Of a stretch of DNA of 64,000 bases, positions 35,113-43,504 are shown piece by piece; within the stretch, counting starts at the first letter, position 1; the number at the start of each line of letters is the position of its first letter. Source of the stretch: Candidatus Ideonella esbjergensis (GTDB taxonomy: Bacteria; Pseudomonadota; Gammaproteobacteria; Burkholderiales; Burkholderiaceae_C); assembly GCA_016710065.1 (NCBI GenBank), contig JADJLP010000015.1, positions 310,001-374,000 on the forward strand, given 5' to 3'. The position numbers and the translations under genes are program-made. The notes beneath the pieces were generated by a model. That model did no database searches. It worked only from the letters and a program-made list of their open reading frames with translations, and had not been told where the DNA came from.

Positions 35113-35395
35113 CGCCGAAGGCTTGTGGCTGCGCGGGTCGGGGGGGGTCCTGTTTTTGTGCGTGGGGCTGTCTGGCGGGGGTGTGGGGGGTGTTCGCCGT
35201 GGGTCCCGGGCGGGTCGCGTCCGCGCGGTGGGTCGGCGTGGCGCGCGGCTGGCGGCGCGGGGCGCTTCGGTTGGGGTGCATGCTGGCTGGGTCGGTGGCG
35301 GCGGTCGCTCTTTCGGGCTTGGGCGTGGGTTGGGGCTGGCGCGTGGGTGCTGTCGGGGGTTCAGGCTCTGGTTTGTCGGGCGCCGATGTCGGCCT
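35113..35395. other. G-rich stretch of unclear nature after recG
   Basis: This region is strongly G/T-biased on the plus strand (many runs of GGG and GGGGG, few A). Open frames cross it in several readings but their proteins are low-complexity Gly/Arg or Pro/Thr strings and do not look real. No repeat family or RNA gene is recognised. It runs directly into an outer-membrane-protein-like remnant. Confidence 0.4.
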
Positions 35396-35722
35396 GCGCA
35401 TACACTGTCGCTGCAGCCTCAATACCGGTTCAACGACGTGTACGCTTTGAGTTCCTCCGTCTCCATCGCCCGCACACCAGGCCAGAGCCGAACGCTCTTT
35501 GCGCAGGTAGCTACGCTGTGGCGCCTGGCACCTCAATGGTCCTTGACGCCGTCAATTGGTTGGCAGCAATTTCAGTCAGACAACACCAACCCCCGCCCGG
35601 GGGGGGCGTGGTCTGGGGGCGGGTCTGCCCCGGTGGCCCACTGTGGTCGGCTCGGGGCCGGCCGCGTTCCGGGCCCGGTCAACAGCACAAACCTGAGCTT
35701 GGGACTGCGCCGCAGCCTCTGA
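35396..35722 (+). pseudogene. Remnant of an outer-membrane beta-barrel protein gene (C-terminal part)
   Basis: The frame ending at the TGA of 35720-35722 encodes alternating polar and aromatic residues (LQPQYRFNDVYALSSSVSIA, LAPQWSLTPSIGWQQFQSD) ending in NSTNLSLGLRRSL, typical of the last strands of a beta-barrel. The middle (about 35600-35690) loses this character, suggesting small frame or sequence damage, and there is no start, signal peptide or upstream barrel. I read it as a decayed gene end. Confidence 0.45.
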
Positions 35723-35800
35723 TACGCTTTTGCGTAAAAGAGCATAGGAACGCCGCGATGCCCGGCGTCTTTTCTCGGCGCATAGCAGCCGGCCGTATTT

Positions 35801-35830
35801 CGTCATTCCCGCGCAGGCGGGAATCCATGT
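35801..35830. repeat. GGAATGACG-type palindromic repeat, copy B
   Basis: CGTCATTCCCGCGCAGGCGG followed by GAATCCATGT. It is in opposite orientation to copy C, about 300 bases downstream, so B and C form an inverted pair. Confidence 0.75.
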
Positions 35831-36131
35831 CTTTGCGTCGGCTGCGGCAGGGCAGCGGCGGTACCTTCGGCCTACGGGCTCCTCGCGGACAAGCGCCGTG
35901 CCCTCTGTTGCGCCTGCGCTCTCTTGTTCCGCCTTGGCCCTCGGGCCCTACCCAAACGCGAATGTGCCTCCGTCCGAGGCATGTGCAACGGTGGCGGTTC
36001 GTGGCGCGCCACCGCTGTCTCAGGCAGAGGGTGTCGGGTGGACGGGGAGGCGGGCGAGGGCGTGGGGGGAGATGGAGTCGGGCGGGTACCCGGCGACCTC
36101 TGCCCCGCCACCGACGTGTGAGCGAGAAAAC
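35831..36131. other. Non-coding segment bounded by an inverted pair of palindromic repeats
   Basis: About 300 bases between repeat copies B and C. Open frames through it give no recognisable protein, and I see no gene. The flanking inverted copies make the unit look like a small non-autonomous element or a site that has collected repeats. Confidence 0.4.
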
Positions 36132-36160
36132 CTGGATTCCCGCCTGCGCGGTAATGACGG
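36132..36160. repeat. GGAATGACG-type palindromic repeat, copy C
   Basis: CTGGATTCCCGCCTGCGCGG followed by TAATGACGG; one base differs from the usual GGGAATGACG arm. It lies about 90 bases upstream of the oxyR start and may sit in its promoter region. Confidence 0.7.
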
Positions 36161-36251
36161 GGCCGAGGGACGGGGATGACGGACTGCTATGCGCCGAAGG
36201 CAGAGCCCCAAGGATCCGATCGAGTTCGCGTTCGTTCTGCACAATGCGCGC

Positions 36252-37175
36252 ATGACCCTCACCGAACTCCGCTACATCGTGGCCGTGGCACGCGAGCGGC
36301 ACTTTGGCCGCGCTGCCGAGGCCTGCTTTGTCTCGCAGCCCACGCTCAGCGTGGCCATCAAGAAACTGGAAGAAGAGCTGGACGTGAAGATCTTCGAGCG
36401 TGGCAGCTCGGAGGTGAGCATGACGCCGCTGGGCGAGGCCATCGTGCGCCAGGCCCAGCAGGTGCTGGAGCAGGCGCAAGGCATACGCGAGATCGCCGAG
36501 CGCGGCAAAGACCCGCTGGCCGGTGCGCTGCGGCTGGGCATCATCTACACCATCGGGCCCTACTTGCTGCCCGAGCTGGTGAAGCACGCCATCGAGCACA
36601 CGCCGCAGATGCCGCTGATGCTGCAAGAGAACTTCACCGTCAAGCTGCTCGACATGCTGCGCACCGGCGAGCTCGATTGCGCCATCATGGCCGAGCCTTT
36701 CCCCGATGCCGGCCTGGCGGTGGCACCGCTGTACGACGAGCCCTTCATGGTGGCAGTGCCCAAGAACCACCCGCTGGCCAAGCGCAAGAAGATCAGCGCC
36801 GATGAGCTGAAGCGCGAGACCATGCTGCTGCTGGGCACGGGCCACTGCTTTCGCGACCACGTGCTCGAGGTGTGCCCAGAGTACGCGCGCTTTTCCAGCG
36901 ACACCGAGGGCATCAAGAAGAGCTTCGAGGGTTCATCGCTGGAGACCATCAAGCACATGGTGGCCTCGGGCATGGGCATCACGGTGGTGCCGCGGCTGTC
37001 GGTGCCGGACGAGCCGCAAACGCACCTGCGGTTCATTCCCTTCGAGACCCCGGTGCCCACGCGGCGCGTGGTGCTGGCCTGGCGGCGCAGCTTCACGCGT
37101 TACGAGGCGATTGCAGCCCTGCGCAACGCGGTGTATGCGTGTGAGCTGCCGGGGGTCAAGCGGCTCACCGGCTGA
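36252..37175 (+). CDS. oxyR: Hydrogen peroxide-sensing LysR regulator
   Basis: A 307-residue LysR-type activator of peroxide-defence genes. The N-terminal winged HTH contains HFGRAAEACFVSQPTLSVAIKKLE. The redox pair is present at exactly the E. coli positions: Cys199 in GTGHCFRD and Cys208 in LEVC, which form the disulphide that activates OxyR. The length is also like E. coli (305). The ATG at 36252 is chosen over an upstream frame to 36189, since MTLTELRYIVAVA is the family start. The upstream region carries repeat copies B and C. Confidence 0.95.
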   Translation: MTLTELRYIVAVARERHFGRAAEACFVSQPTLSVAIKKLEEELDVKIFERGSSEVSMTPLGEAIVRQAQQVLEQAQGIREIAERGKDPLAGALRLGIIYTIGPYLLPELVKHAIEHTPQMPLMLQENFTVKLLDMLRTGELDCAIMAEPFPDAGLAVAPLYDEPFMVAVPKNHPLAKRKKISADELKRETMLLLGTGHCFRDHVLEVCPEYARFSSDTEGIKKSFEGSSLETIKHMVASGMGITVVPRLSVPDEPQTHLRFIPFETPVPTRRVVLAWRRSFTRYEAIAALRNAVYACELPGVKRLTG

Positions 37176-37185
37176 TCAGGGTTCG

Positions 37186-37776
37186 TCAGCCTGCCTTCTG
37201 GCCGTCGTGCCGCTGGCGGTGGATCTTGCGGCTCTGCGCGTTCTCGGTGCGCTGGATTTTCTCTTGCTCATGCGCGCCCACATGGCCATCGGCACCGGCG
37301 CGGGCTTGGCGGCGCTCGGCGCGCGACTGGCCGCGTTCGAGCTTGCCCACTTCACGCGTGGTGAGAGAGCCATCGGCCGCACCGGCCTGGATGCGCTTTT
37401 GCTGGTTGATGTCGCGTTGCACATCGGCCTGCATGCGCTGGGACGACTTGGATTCGGGGTTGCCGGTGACTGCGTTGTGCTTGGCGGCGGCAATGTCGGC
37501 GCTGGCCTTGTTCTGCAGCGCATTCACACGCGCCTGCTCTGCGGCGGTGACGGTGCCGTCCTTGGCGGTGCGGGCCTCGGCGCGGCTCACGGCGGCTTGC
37601 TCACGCTCGAGCTTGGCGGCTTCCTTGGTGGAGAGTGCGCCGCTTTGCAGGCCTTGCTCGATGCGGGTTTGCTGGTTCACGTTGCGCTGCACGGCCGAGG
37701 CAGCGGGGGCTTGGGCTTGGGCGGCATTGGCCAGCAAGGCAAGGGCCGCCGCAGCGGCGAGAAGGTGACGGTTCAT
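37186..37776 (-). CDS. Secreted protein with an internal duplication
   Basis: A 196-residue exported protein (signal peptide ending ANAAQAQ). The mature part is two related units of about 70 residues: VQRNVNQQTRIEQGLQSG...KLEREQAAVSRAEAR and VQRDINQQKRIQAGAADG...KLERGQSRAERRQAR. Each is alpha-helical and very charged, and the T-K-D-G-T-V / G-A-D-G-H-V turns look EF-hand-like in shape but without confirmed ligands. Similar proteins occur in Betaproteobacteria with unknown function. The start has TGGAG upstream. It converges with oxyR. Confidence 0.75.
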   Translation of the reverse strand: MNRHLLAAAAALALLANAAQAQAPAASAVQRNVNQQTRIEQGLQSGALSTKEAAKLEREQAAVSRAEARTAKDGTVTAAEQARVNALQNKASADIAAAKHNAVTGNPESKSSQRMQADVQRDINQQKRIQAGAADGSLTTREVGKLERGQSRAERRQARAGADGHVGAHEQEKIQRTENAQSRKIHRQRHDGQKAG

Positions 37777-37877
37777 GCTGATAACTCCAGGTGTTGGTGG
37801 GTGTGTTGTGCTTGCCGGCCCCAGCACAACGGCGTCCCCAGCGTGAAGGTTGACCGCCTGGAACTGCAACAAATGGT

Positions 37878-38864
37878 TCAGCGGTTGACGTCCACCACGG
37901 TGCGGCCACGGATGCGGCCCTCCAGCAGGTCGACGCTAGCGCCCACGATGTCGCTGAGCGCGATCTCATGCGTCATCTGCGCCAGCCGCTCTCCTTTCAG
38001 ATGCTGTGCCAGCAGGGCCCAGGCTTGCTCGCGCTGGGCGTTGGGCACGAACACACAGTTGATGCCGTAGAGCGTGACACCGCGCAGGATGAAGGGCATC
38101 ACAGAGGACGGCAGGTCGGCACCCTGGGCCAGGCCGCAGGCGGCCACAGCGCCATTCCACTTGGTTTGGGCCAATGCGTTGGCCAGGGTGTGGCTGCCCA
38201 CAGCGTCGACCACGCCGGCCCAGCGTTCGCTTTGCAGCGGCTTGCCGGCGGCCGAGAGCTCGGCGCGGTCGATCACGCGCGAGGCGCCCATGAACTTCAG
38301 GTATTCGGCCTCTTGTTCGGCGCGGCCGGTTGAGGCCACCACCGTGTGGCCCAGGCTGGCCAGCAGCGCCACCGCCACCGAGCCCACGCCGCCAGCCGCG
38401 CCGGTGACCAGCACCTCGCCATCGCCCGGCTGCGTGCCATGTTTCTGCAGCGCCATCACACACAGTGCGGCGGTGTAGCCCGCCGTGGCAATGGCCATGG
38501 CTTCGCGGGTGCTGTAGGCCGCAGGCAGGCGCAGCAGCCAACCGGCCTTGAGCCGCGCCTTTTGCGCCAGGCCGCCCCATTCGGTTTCGCCCAGACCCCA
38601 GCCGTTCACCACCACGCGGTCACCGGGTTTCCACGCAGGGTCGTCGCTGGCGTCCACCACACCGGCCAGGTCGATGCCCGGCACCATGGGCCATTTGCGC
38701 ACGATGGCACCTCGGCCGGTAACAGCCAGCGCGTCCTTGTAGTTAAGGCTGGAATAGTCGACACGCACGGTCACATCGCCGGCAGGCAATGCGCTCTCAA
38801 TCAGATCGGCAAACGCCGCCTGGGTCTTCTTCTCGTGCTGGGTCAGCATCAAGGCCTTGAACAT
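37878..38864 (-). CDS. MDR-family oxidoreductase (AcuI/YhdH-like acryloyl-CoA reductase)
   Basis: A 328-residue medium-chain dehydrogenase/reductase. YhdH/AcuI enzymes reduce acryloyl-CoA to propionyl-CoA with NADPH. The N-terminal YSSLNYKDALAVTGRGAIVRKWPMVPGIDLAGVV, the Rossmann motif VTGAAGGVGSVAVALLASLGH and GASRVIDRAEL are typical, and the zinc-ligand residues of alcohol dehydrogenases are absent. The start at 38864 follows AGGAGAC; a longer frame to 38912 is rejected. It is a single gene next to a cyanophycinase-like gene on the same strand. Confidence 0.88.
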   Translation of the reverse strand: MFKALMLTQHEKKTQAAFADLIESALPAGDVTVRVDYSSLNYKDALAVTGRGAIVRKWPMVPGIDLAGVVDASDDPAWKPGDRVVVNGWGLGETEWGGLAQKARLKAGWLLRLPAAYSTREAMAIATAGYTAALCVMALQKHGTQPGDGEVLVTGAAGGVGSVAVALLASLGHTVVASTGRAEQEAEYLKFMGASRVIDRAELSAAGKPLQSERWAGVVDAVGSHTLANALAQTKWNGAVAACGLAQGADLPSSVMPFILRGVTLYGINCVFVPNAQREQAWALLAQHLKGERLAQMTHEIALSDIVGASVDLLEGRIRGRTVVDVNR

Positions 38865-38947
38865 CGGCGTCTCCTGCGTGGGTGTGGTGCGAATCTGAAA
38901 TGATCGCACCAAGCTGGAAACCCCGGTGGCCCTGCGCCGTGGTGGTG

Positions 38948-40039
38948 TCAGTGCGGTGGGCTGTTGCTGCTCGAAACTGCCACGCTTGCACCCGTGGCCG
39001 CCGGGCCGGTGTAGGGGTTGGCGCTGAGCACGCCGCCCACCACGTCGATCTTGTAGTAGCCGTCGGCGGGCCGGTCGTAAAAGTCGTAGGTGCTGCCCAC
39101 CGGCAGACGCCAGACCTTGAAGCCCAGGTGGGTGACCGGGCTGGCTTCGGCGTCGTGTTCGCAGCCGCTGTCCGCCCGGTCGGCGTGCACCATGTAGGCC
39201 ACGTCGCCGTAGACCGTGCCCAGGCCCTCGTTGTCAATGACCATGGCGCTGCCCTCGTCAATGCCCAGGCCCCAGGCGTCGTCACGCTTGCCGTTGGCCA
39301 GCTGGCGGCACAGGAAGGTCATCAACCGGCCCATGCGGTCGCGCTTGACGAAATGGCTGTCGGTGAGCGTGGCGTCCAGCGGTTCCCAGTCGAACAGGCT
39401 GGGCGCAAAGCTCACGGTCGCGCCATAGGGGCTGGCCAGCGCCAAAGGTGAGCGCGCACTGCCCTTGCAGCCGTCGTACACCGCGAGGGCGCCCTGGATG
39501 GCCAGGCCGGCACTGCCGCCACCTGTGCCGCCGCCCCGGGCCACCAGTTGCACCACGGCCTCTTGAATGGGGGTGTCGCGCCAGGCCACCAGGTTGCACT
39601 GGTTGCCGCCCCGAAAGTAGATGACCTCGGCGTGCTTCAGGGCGTCGAGCACGGCGGGGTCGCTGGCGCCTTCTGGGCGGCGCAGCAAGACCGTGGTGCA
39701 CGAGTTCACCCGCTCCAGCGTGCTCAGCAGCTTGCACTCGCCGTCGTAATCAAAGTAGCTGGCACCCAGCACCACCACGTCGAGCGGGCTTGCGGACACC
39801 TGGTGGGCAAAGTCGTTGAACGAGCCAGCCTCGGGCAGGCCATCACCCTTGAGGTAGAAGGCCGGGCCGTGCAGCACGGGCTGGGCGTCCAGCACCTGAC
39901 CGCGCCGGTGGATGACGGCAGCGGCTTCGTCGTCGGATTGCGCCCGTGCCGGGCCGGCCACCAGCAACGCCAGCATCGCGGCCGTGAGCAGCCCCAGCCC
40001 GCCGGGGCCAAGGTTTCGCGCTTTGAAGAGTTTGAGCAT
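38948..40039 (-). CDS. Exported cyanophycinase-like peptidase (S51 family)
   Basis: A 363-residue protein with a signal peptide (LLTAAMLALLVAGPARAQ) and an S51 peptidase core. The oxyanion/nucleophile region reads GGGTGGGSAGLAIQG with the expected Ser at about residue 176; FRGGNQCN, SHFVKRDRMGRL and GIDEGSAMV are further family marks. Cytosolic cyanophycinases hydrolyse cyanophycin to Asp-Arg dipeptides; the exported type is found in bacteria that use external cyanophycin. No cyanophycin synthetase is in the window. Substrate assignment is by family only. Confidence 0.82.
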   Translation of the reverse strand: MLKLFKARNLGPGGLGLLTAAMLALLVAGPARAQSDDEAAAVIHRRGQVLDAQPVLHGPAFYLKGDGLPEAGSFNDFAHQVSASPLDVVVLGASYFDYDGECKLLSTLERVNSCTTVLLRRPEGASDPAVLDALKHAEVIYFRGGNQCNLVAWRDTPIQEAVVQLVARGGGTGGGSAGLAIQGALAVYDGCKGSARSPLALASPYGATVSFAPSLFDWEPLDATLTDSHFVKRDRMGRLMTFLCRQLANGKRDDAWGLGIDEGSAMVIDNEGLGTVYGDVAYMVHADRADSGCEHDAEASPVTHLGFKVWRLPVGSTYDFYDRPADGYYKIDVVGGVLSANPYTGPAATGASVAVSSSNSPPH

Positions 40040-40174
40040 GCCTGGTCATCTCCCGAGCTGGGCACCACAACGGTGCTCACTACCCGTTGCATGCGCCCGG
40101 CCCACGCCGTGCTTGTTCGCCATGCACGGAGTATGCCGGGGCCATGTGACTGCCGTCCGTGGCTTAACACACGT

Positions 40175-40486
40175 TCAGGGGACAGTTGTGGCGTTCAGCG
40201 CGCCGGGCGCGGCGATCACCACGTCGCCATCGGCCAGGGCCACGCAGGGCAGGGTCCAGCCCTGGGCCTTTTCCTCGGCGCTGAGGCCAGGCCATTCCAC
40301 CTTGTAGTGCACCGTGCCCGACACACATCGGCACAGACAGGCCCGGCAAGTGCCATTGCGACAGGAGCGCGGCAGGCGCACGCCGGCCTGCAGGGCGGCC
40401 TCCAGCAGCGTCAGGCCGGCGGGCAGCGGCACGCACCAGCCCTGTGGCTCGATGCGCAGCGTGGGCGGGGCAATGTGCTCGTTCAT
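40175..40486 (-). CDS. [2Fe-2S] ferredoxin, plant type
   Basis: A 103-residue ferredoxin. The cluster motif is C-x4-C-x2-C in SCRNGTCRACLC, with a fourth Cys in LPCVALADGDVVI near the C-terminus. Domains like this supply electrons to oxygenases and reductases. The start at 40486 was chosen; an in-frame ATG at 40498 adds four residues. It stands alone between the cyanophycinase-like and CoA-transferase genes, with no clear partner. Confidence 0.85.
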   Translation of the reverse strand: MNEHIAPPTLRIEPQGWCVPLPAGLTLLEAALQAGVRLPRSCRNGTCRACLCRCVSGTVHYKVEWPGLSAEEKAQGWTLPCVALADGDVVIAAPGALNATTVP

Positions 40487-40617
40487 GCGTACGCCCATGC
40501 TAGCGGTGGCCACCACGCCCGTGCAAACACCAAGCACCGCTGTCACCCACGCGTCCGGGTGGGTGCTCGCCAGTCCGTAGACTCTGGCTTTTGCGGAACA
40601 CAGAAAGACCTACCGAC

Positions 40618-41763
40618 ATGGGACCGTTGCAGGGACTGCGCGTGGTGGAACTGGCCAGCATCGGCCCCGGCCCGATGTGCGCCATGTTGCTGGCCGACCA
40701 GGGCGCCGACGTGGTGCGCGTGGACCGCCTGGTGGCCAGCGGCCTGGGCGTGCCGGTGGCGCCGCGCTTCGATGTAACGGCCCGCAGCCGCCGCTCGGTG
40801 GCGCTGGACCTGAAGGCCGAGGCCGGCCGGGAAGCCACGCTGCGGCTGATCGACAAGGCCGACGTGCTGATCGAAGGCTGGCGCCCCGGCGTGGCCGAAC
40901 GCCTGGGCCTGGGCCCGGCCGACTGCCAGGCGCGCAACCCCGGCCTGGTCTACGGCCGTATGACCGGCTTTGGCCAGACCGGCCCGCTGGCCAACGCCGC
41001 CGGGCACGACATCAACTACATCGCGCTCAGCGGTGCGCTGCACGCCATTGGCGGCCAGCAGCCCGTGCCGCCACTCAACCTGGTGGGCGACTACGGCGGC
41101 GGCGCGCTCTACCTGGCCTTTGGCCTGATGGCGGCCCTGTACGAGCGCCAGCGCTCGGGGCGCGGCCAAGTGGTGGACGCGGCCATGGTGGACGGCGTGG
41201 GCTCGCTGATGTCGATCTTCCACGGTCTGGCCGCCGCCGGCCAGTGGCGCACCGACGAGCGCAATGCCAACCTGCTGGACGGTGGCGCGCCGTTCTACGG
41301 CACCTACCAGACCGCCGACCAACGCTGGCTGGCCGTAGGCCCGCTGGAGCCCAAGTTCTTTGCCGAGTTGGCCCAGCGCATCGGCCTGGACAAGCACTTC
41401 GTGAAAGGCCAGTACGACCAGCGCCTGTGGCCCGAGATGCGCGGCGCACTGGCCGCCATCTTTGCGCAGCGCACGCAGGCCGAATGGACCGCCCTGCTCG
41501 ACGGCAGTGACGCCTGCGTGGCCCCGGTGCTGAGCATGGACGAAGCCCCACACCACCCGCACGCCGCCCAACGCCAGGCCTATGTGGACGTGGACGGCGT
41601 GCGCCAGGCCGCGCCCGCCCCGCGCTTTGACCGCAGCCCGGCCGATGCGCCGCGCCCCGCCCCGCACATTGGCCAACACACTCGCGAGGTGCTGCTGGAA
41701 GCCGGCTACAACCCCACAGAGATCGACGCGCTGCTCGGCAGCGGTGTCTCCAAACAAGCATGA
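40618..41763 (+). CDS. CaiB/BaiF family protein, probably alpha-methylacyl-CoA racemase
   Basis: A 381-residue family III CoA-transferase homologue. The N-terminus GLRVVELASIGPGPMCAMLLADQGADVVRVDR and the following NDIN-like HDINYIALSGALHAIG and GRGQVVDAAMVDG segments match alpha-methylacyl-CoA racemases (Amacr), which epimerise 2-methylacyl-CoAs in branched-chain and sterol side-chain degradation. The GxxPMCAM start is characteristic. Its stop overlaps the NUDIX-MBL start by four bases (ATGA), so the two are co-translated; an acyl-CoA role for the downstream hydrolase is plausible. Confidence 0.85.
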   Translation: MGPLQGLRVVELASIGPGPMCAMLLADQGADVVRVDRLVASGLGVPVAPRFDVTARSRRSVALDLKAEAGREATLRLIDKADVLIEGWRPGVAERLGLGPADCQARNPGLVYGRMTGFGQTGPLANAAGHDINYIALSGALHAIGGQQPVPPLNLVGDYGGGALYLAFGLMAALYERQRSGRGQVVDAAMVDGVGSLMSIFHGLAAAGQWRTDERNANLLDGGAPFYGTYQTADQRWLAVGPLEPKFFAELAQRIGLDKHFVKGQYDQRLWPEMRGALAAIFAQRTQAEWTALLDGSDACVAPVLSMDEAPHHPHAAQRQAYVDVDGVRQAAPAPRFDRSPADAPRPAPHIGQHTREVLLEAGYNPTEIDALLGSGVSKQA

Positions 41764-43424
41764 GCAATACCGCCCTCACCGACTCCGACCCCAACCTCAT
41801 CGGCGCCCGCCAGGCCGCTAGCGTCATCGTGCTGCGCGACAGCCCGCAAGGCCCTGAGGTGCTGATGCTGCGCCGCGCCGAACGCGATGGCGACATGCGC
41901 AGTGGCGTCTGGGTGTTCCCTGGCGGCGTGCTGGACGCCTTGGACCGCCAACTGCACGCGCGCTGCGTGGGCGACGATGACGCCCAGGCCAGCGCCCGCC
42001 TGGGCCTGCCACAAGGTGGGCTGGACTACAGCGTGGCCGCCGTGCGCGAGTGTTTTGAGGAAGTGGGGCTGCTGTTCGCCACAGGCCAGATGGAAGCCGC
42101 CTTACACGAGCAGGCCAGCGCCGTCACGGGGGCCGATTTCGTGGCCCTGTGCGAGCGCCACGCCCTGCAGTTGGACATGTCCGCGCTGCGCTACCACAGC
42201 CATTGGCTCACACCGCCCGGCCTGCCCAAGCGCTTTGACACGCGCTTCTACGTGGCCCGCTTGCCCGAAGGCCAGGTGCCACAGGCCGACGAGGGCGAAG
42301 CGCTGGAGATTGCCTGGCTCACGCCCGGCGCCGCGCTGGACCCGGCTGCCAGGTTGAAACTGCTGCCCGTCACCCGCCGCACGCTGCAAGACCTGGAGCG
42401 GTTCAGCTCGGTTGAGGCCTGCCTGATGGAGGCCGCCACCCGTCAACACCCGCCGCGCATGATGCCGCGCATGGGCCGTGACGCGCGCGGCGCGCGGCCG
42501 GTGCTCCCCGACGAATGGGCCTACGCCGAAATCGGCCGGCTCGACCCCGAAGGCCGCGGCGACGTGCATTTCGACCTGCAACCGCAGCGCGTGGTGACGC
42601 TCTCCGGGCGTGTGCGCCGCATCACCTGCAACAACGGCTCGGTGATGACCGGGCCCGGCACCAACACCTACCTGGTGGGCGCACCGGGCAGCGACGTGCT
42701 CTGCGTGATCGACCCCGGGCCCAGCGACGGCGACACCGAGGCGCATTTGCAGGCGGTGATGGAAGCGGCTGGCACGGCCCGCATCACGCGCATCCTCGTC
42801 ACCCACACGCACAAAGACCATTCACCCGCCGCGCTGCGCCTGCGTGAGCTCACTGGCGCCGTGCTGGTAGGCCGCCGTGCTGCGCACAGCGAATGGCAGG
42901 ACGCGCACTTTGCCCCCAAGCTGGAGCCGGCCGACGACGAGCGCTATGTGCTGGGCGCAGCTTGCACCTTGCGTGCGGTGGCCACGCCCGGCCATGCGTC
43001 CAACCACCTGTGCTGGCTGCTGGAGGAAGAGAAGCTGCTGTTCACCGGCGACCACGTGATGCAGGGCTCCACCGTGGTCATCAACCCGCCCGACGGGCAC
43101 ATGGGCAACTACCTGGCTTCACTCAAGCGCCTGCTGGATCTGGATCTGAGCTGGTTCGCGCCCGGCCACGGGTTCTTGATGGCGCGGCCACACGACGAGG
43201 TGCGCAAGCTCATCGCCCACCGCCTGGCCCGCGAAGCCAAGGTGCTGGCCGCCCTGCGCGCCGGCGCCCTGGCCGTGGCCGACGACCTGCTGCCCACGGT
43301 GTACGGTGACGTGCCCCAGGCACGCCACGGCATCGCCATGCGCTCGCTCACCGCGCATTTGCAGAAGCTGGCCGAGGACGGCCTGGCGGCGGTGGATGCC
43401 TCGGGCACCTGGCAGGCGCTTTGA
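41760..43424 (+). CDS. NUDIX hydrolase fused to an MBL-fold metallo-hydrolase
   Basis: A 554-residue two-domain protein. Residues about 15-230 are a NUDIX domain with GVWVFPGGVLDALD and the REcfEEVG helix (RECFEEVGLLFA), the Nudix box core, though an insertion separates it from the leading Gly. Residues about 275-554 are a metallo-beta-lactamase fold with HTHKDHSPAA (HxHxDH), GHASNHLCWLL, FTGDHVMQGS and the late LSWFAPGHGFLM. The C-terminal part resembles LACTB2-type ribonucleases/hydrolases. The fusion is seen in related bacteria, and NUDIX proteins of this kind act on CoA or nucleotide diphosphates. The start overlaps the previous gene. Confidence 0.85.
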   Translation: MSNTALTDSDPNLIGARQAASVIVLRDSPQGPEVLMLRRAERDGDMRSGVWVFPGGVLDALDRQLHARCVGDDDAQASARLGLPQGGLDYSVAAVRECFEEVGLLFATGQMEAALHEQASAVTGADFVALCERHALQLDMSALRYHSHWLTPPGLPKRFDTRFYVARLPEGQVPQADEGEALEIAWLTPGAALDPAARLKLLPVTRRTLQDLERFSSVEACLMEAATRQHPPRMMPRMGRDARGARPVLPDEWAYAEIGRLDPEGRGDVHFDLQPQRVVTLSGRVRRITCNNGSVMTGPGTNTYLVGAPGSDVLCVIDPGPSDGDTEAHLQAVMEAAGTARITRILVTHTHKDHSPAALRLRELTGAVLVGRRAAHSEWQDAHFAPKLEPADDERYVLGAACTLRAVATPGHASNHLCWLLEEEKLLFTGDHVMQGSTVVINPPDGHMGNYLASLKRLLDLDLSWFAPGHGFLMARPHDEVRKLIAHRLAREAKVLAALRAGALAVADDLLPTVYGDVPQARHGIAMRSLTAHLQKLAEDGLAAVDASGTWQAL

Positions 43425-43432
43425 GTCAACCT

Positions 43433-43500
43433 CGTCATTCCCGCGCGCCCCCGTCATTCCCGCCTCCCCCATCGTCATTCCCGCCTTCTCGGGAATGACG
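43433..43500. repeat. Cluster of GGAATGACG-type repeats, copy D
   Basis: Two half copies (CGTCATTCCCGC at 43433 and 43452) are followed by one complete hairpin, CGTCATTCCCGCC-N-CGGGAATGACG (43473-43500). It sits between the convergent NUDIX-MBL and Bug genes and may act as a two-way terminator. Confidence 0.75.
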
Positions 43501-43504
43501 AATA

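Noticed and set aside
43433..43500. Repeated CATTCCCGC motifs as a possible CRISPR array
   Set aside because: The units are palindromic, of irregular spacing, occur at scattered single loci elsewhere, and there are no cas genes.
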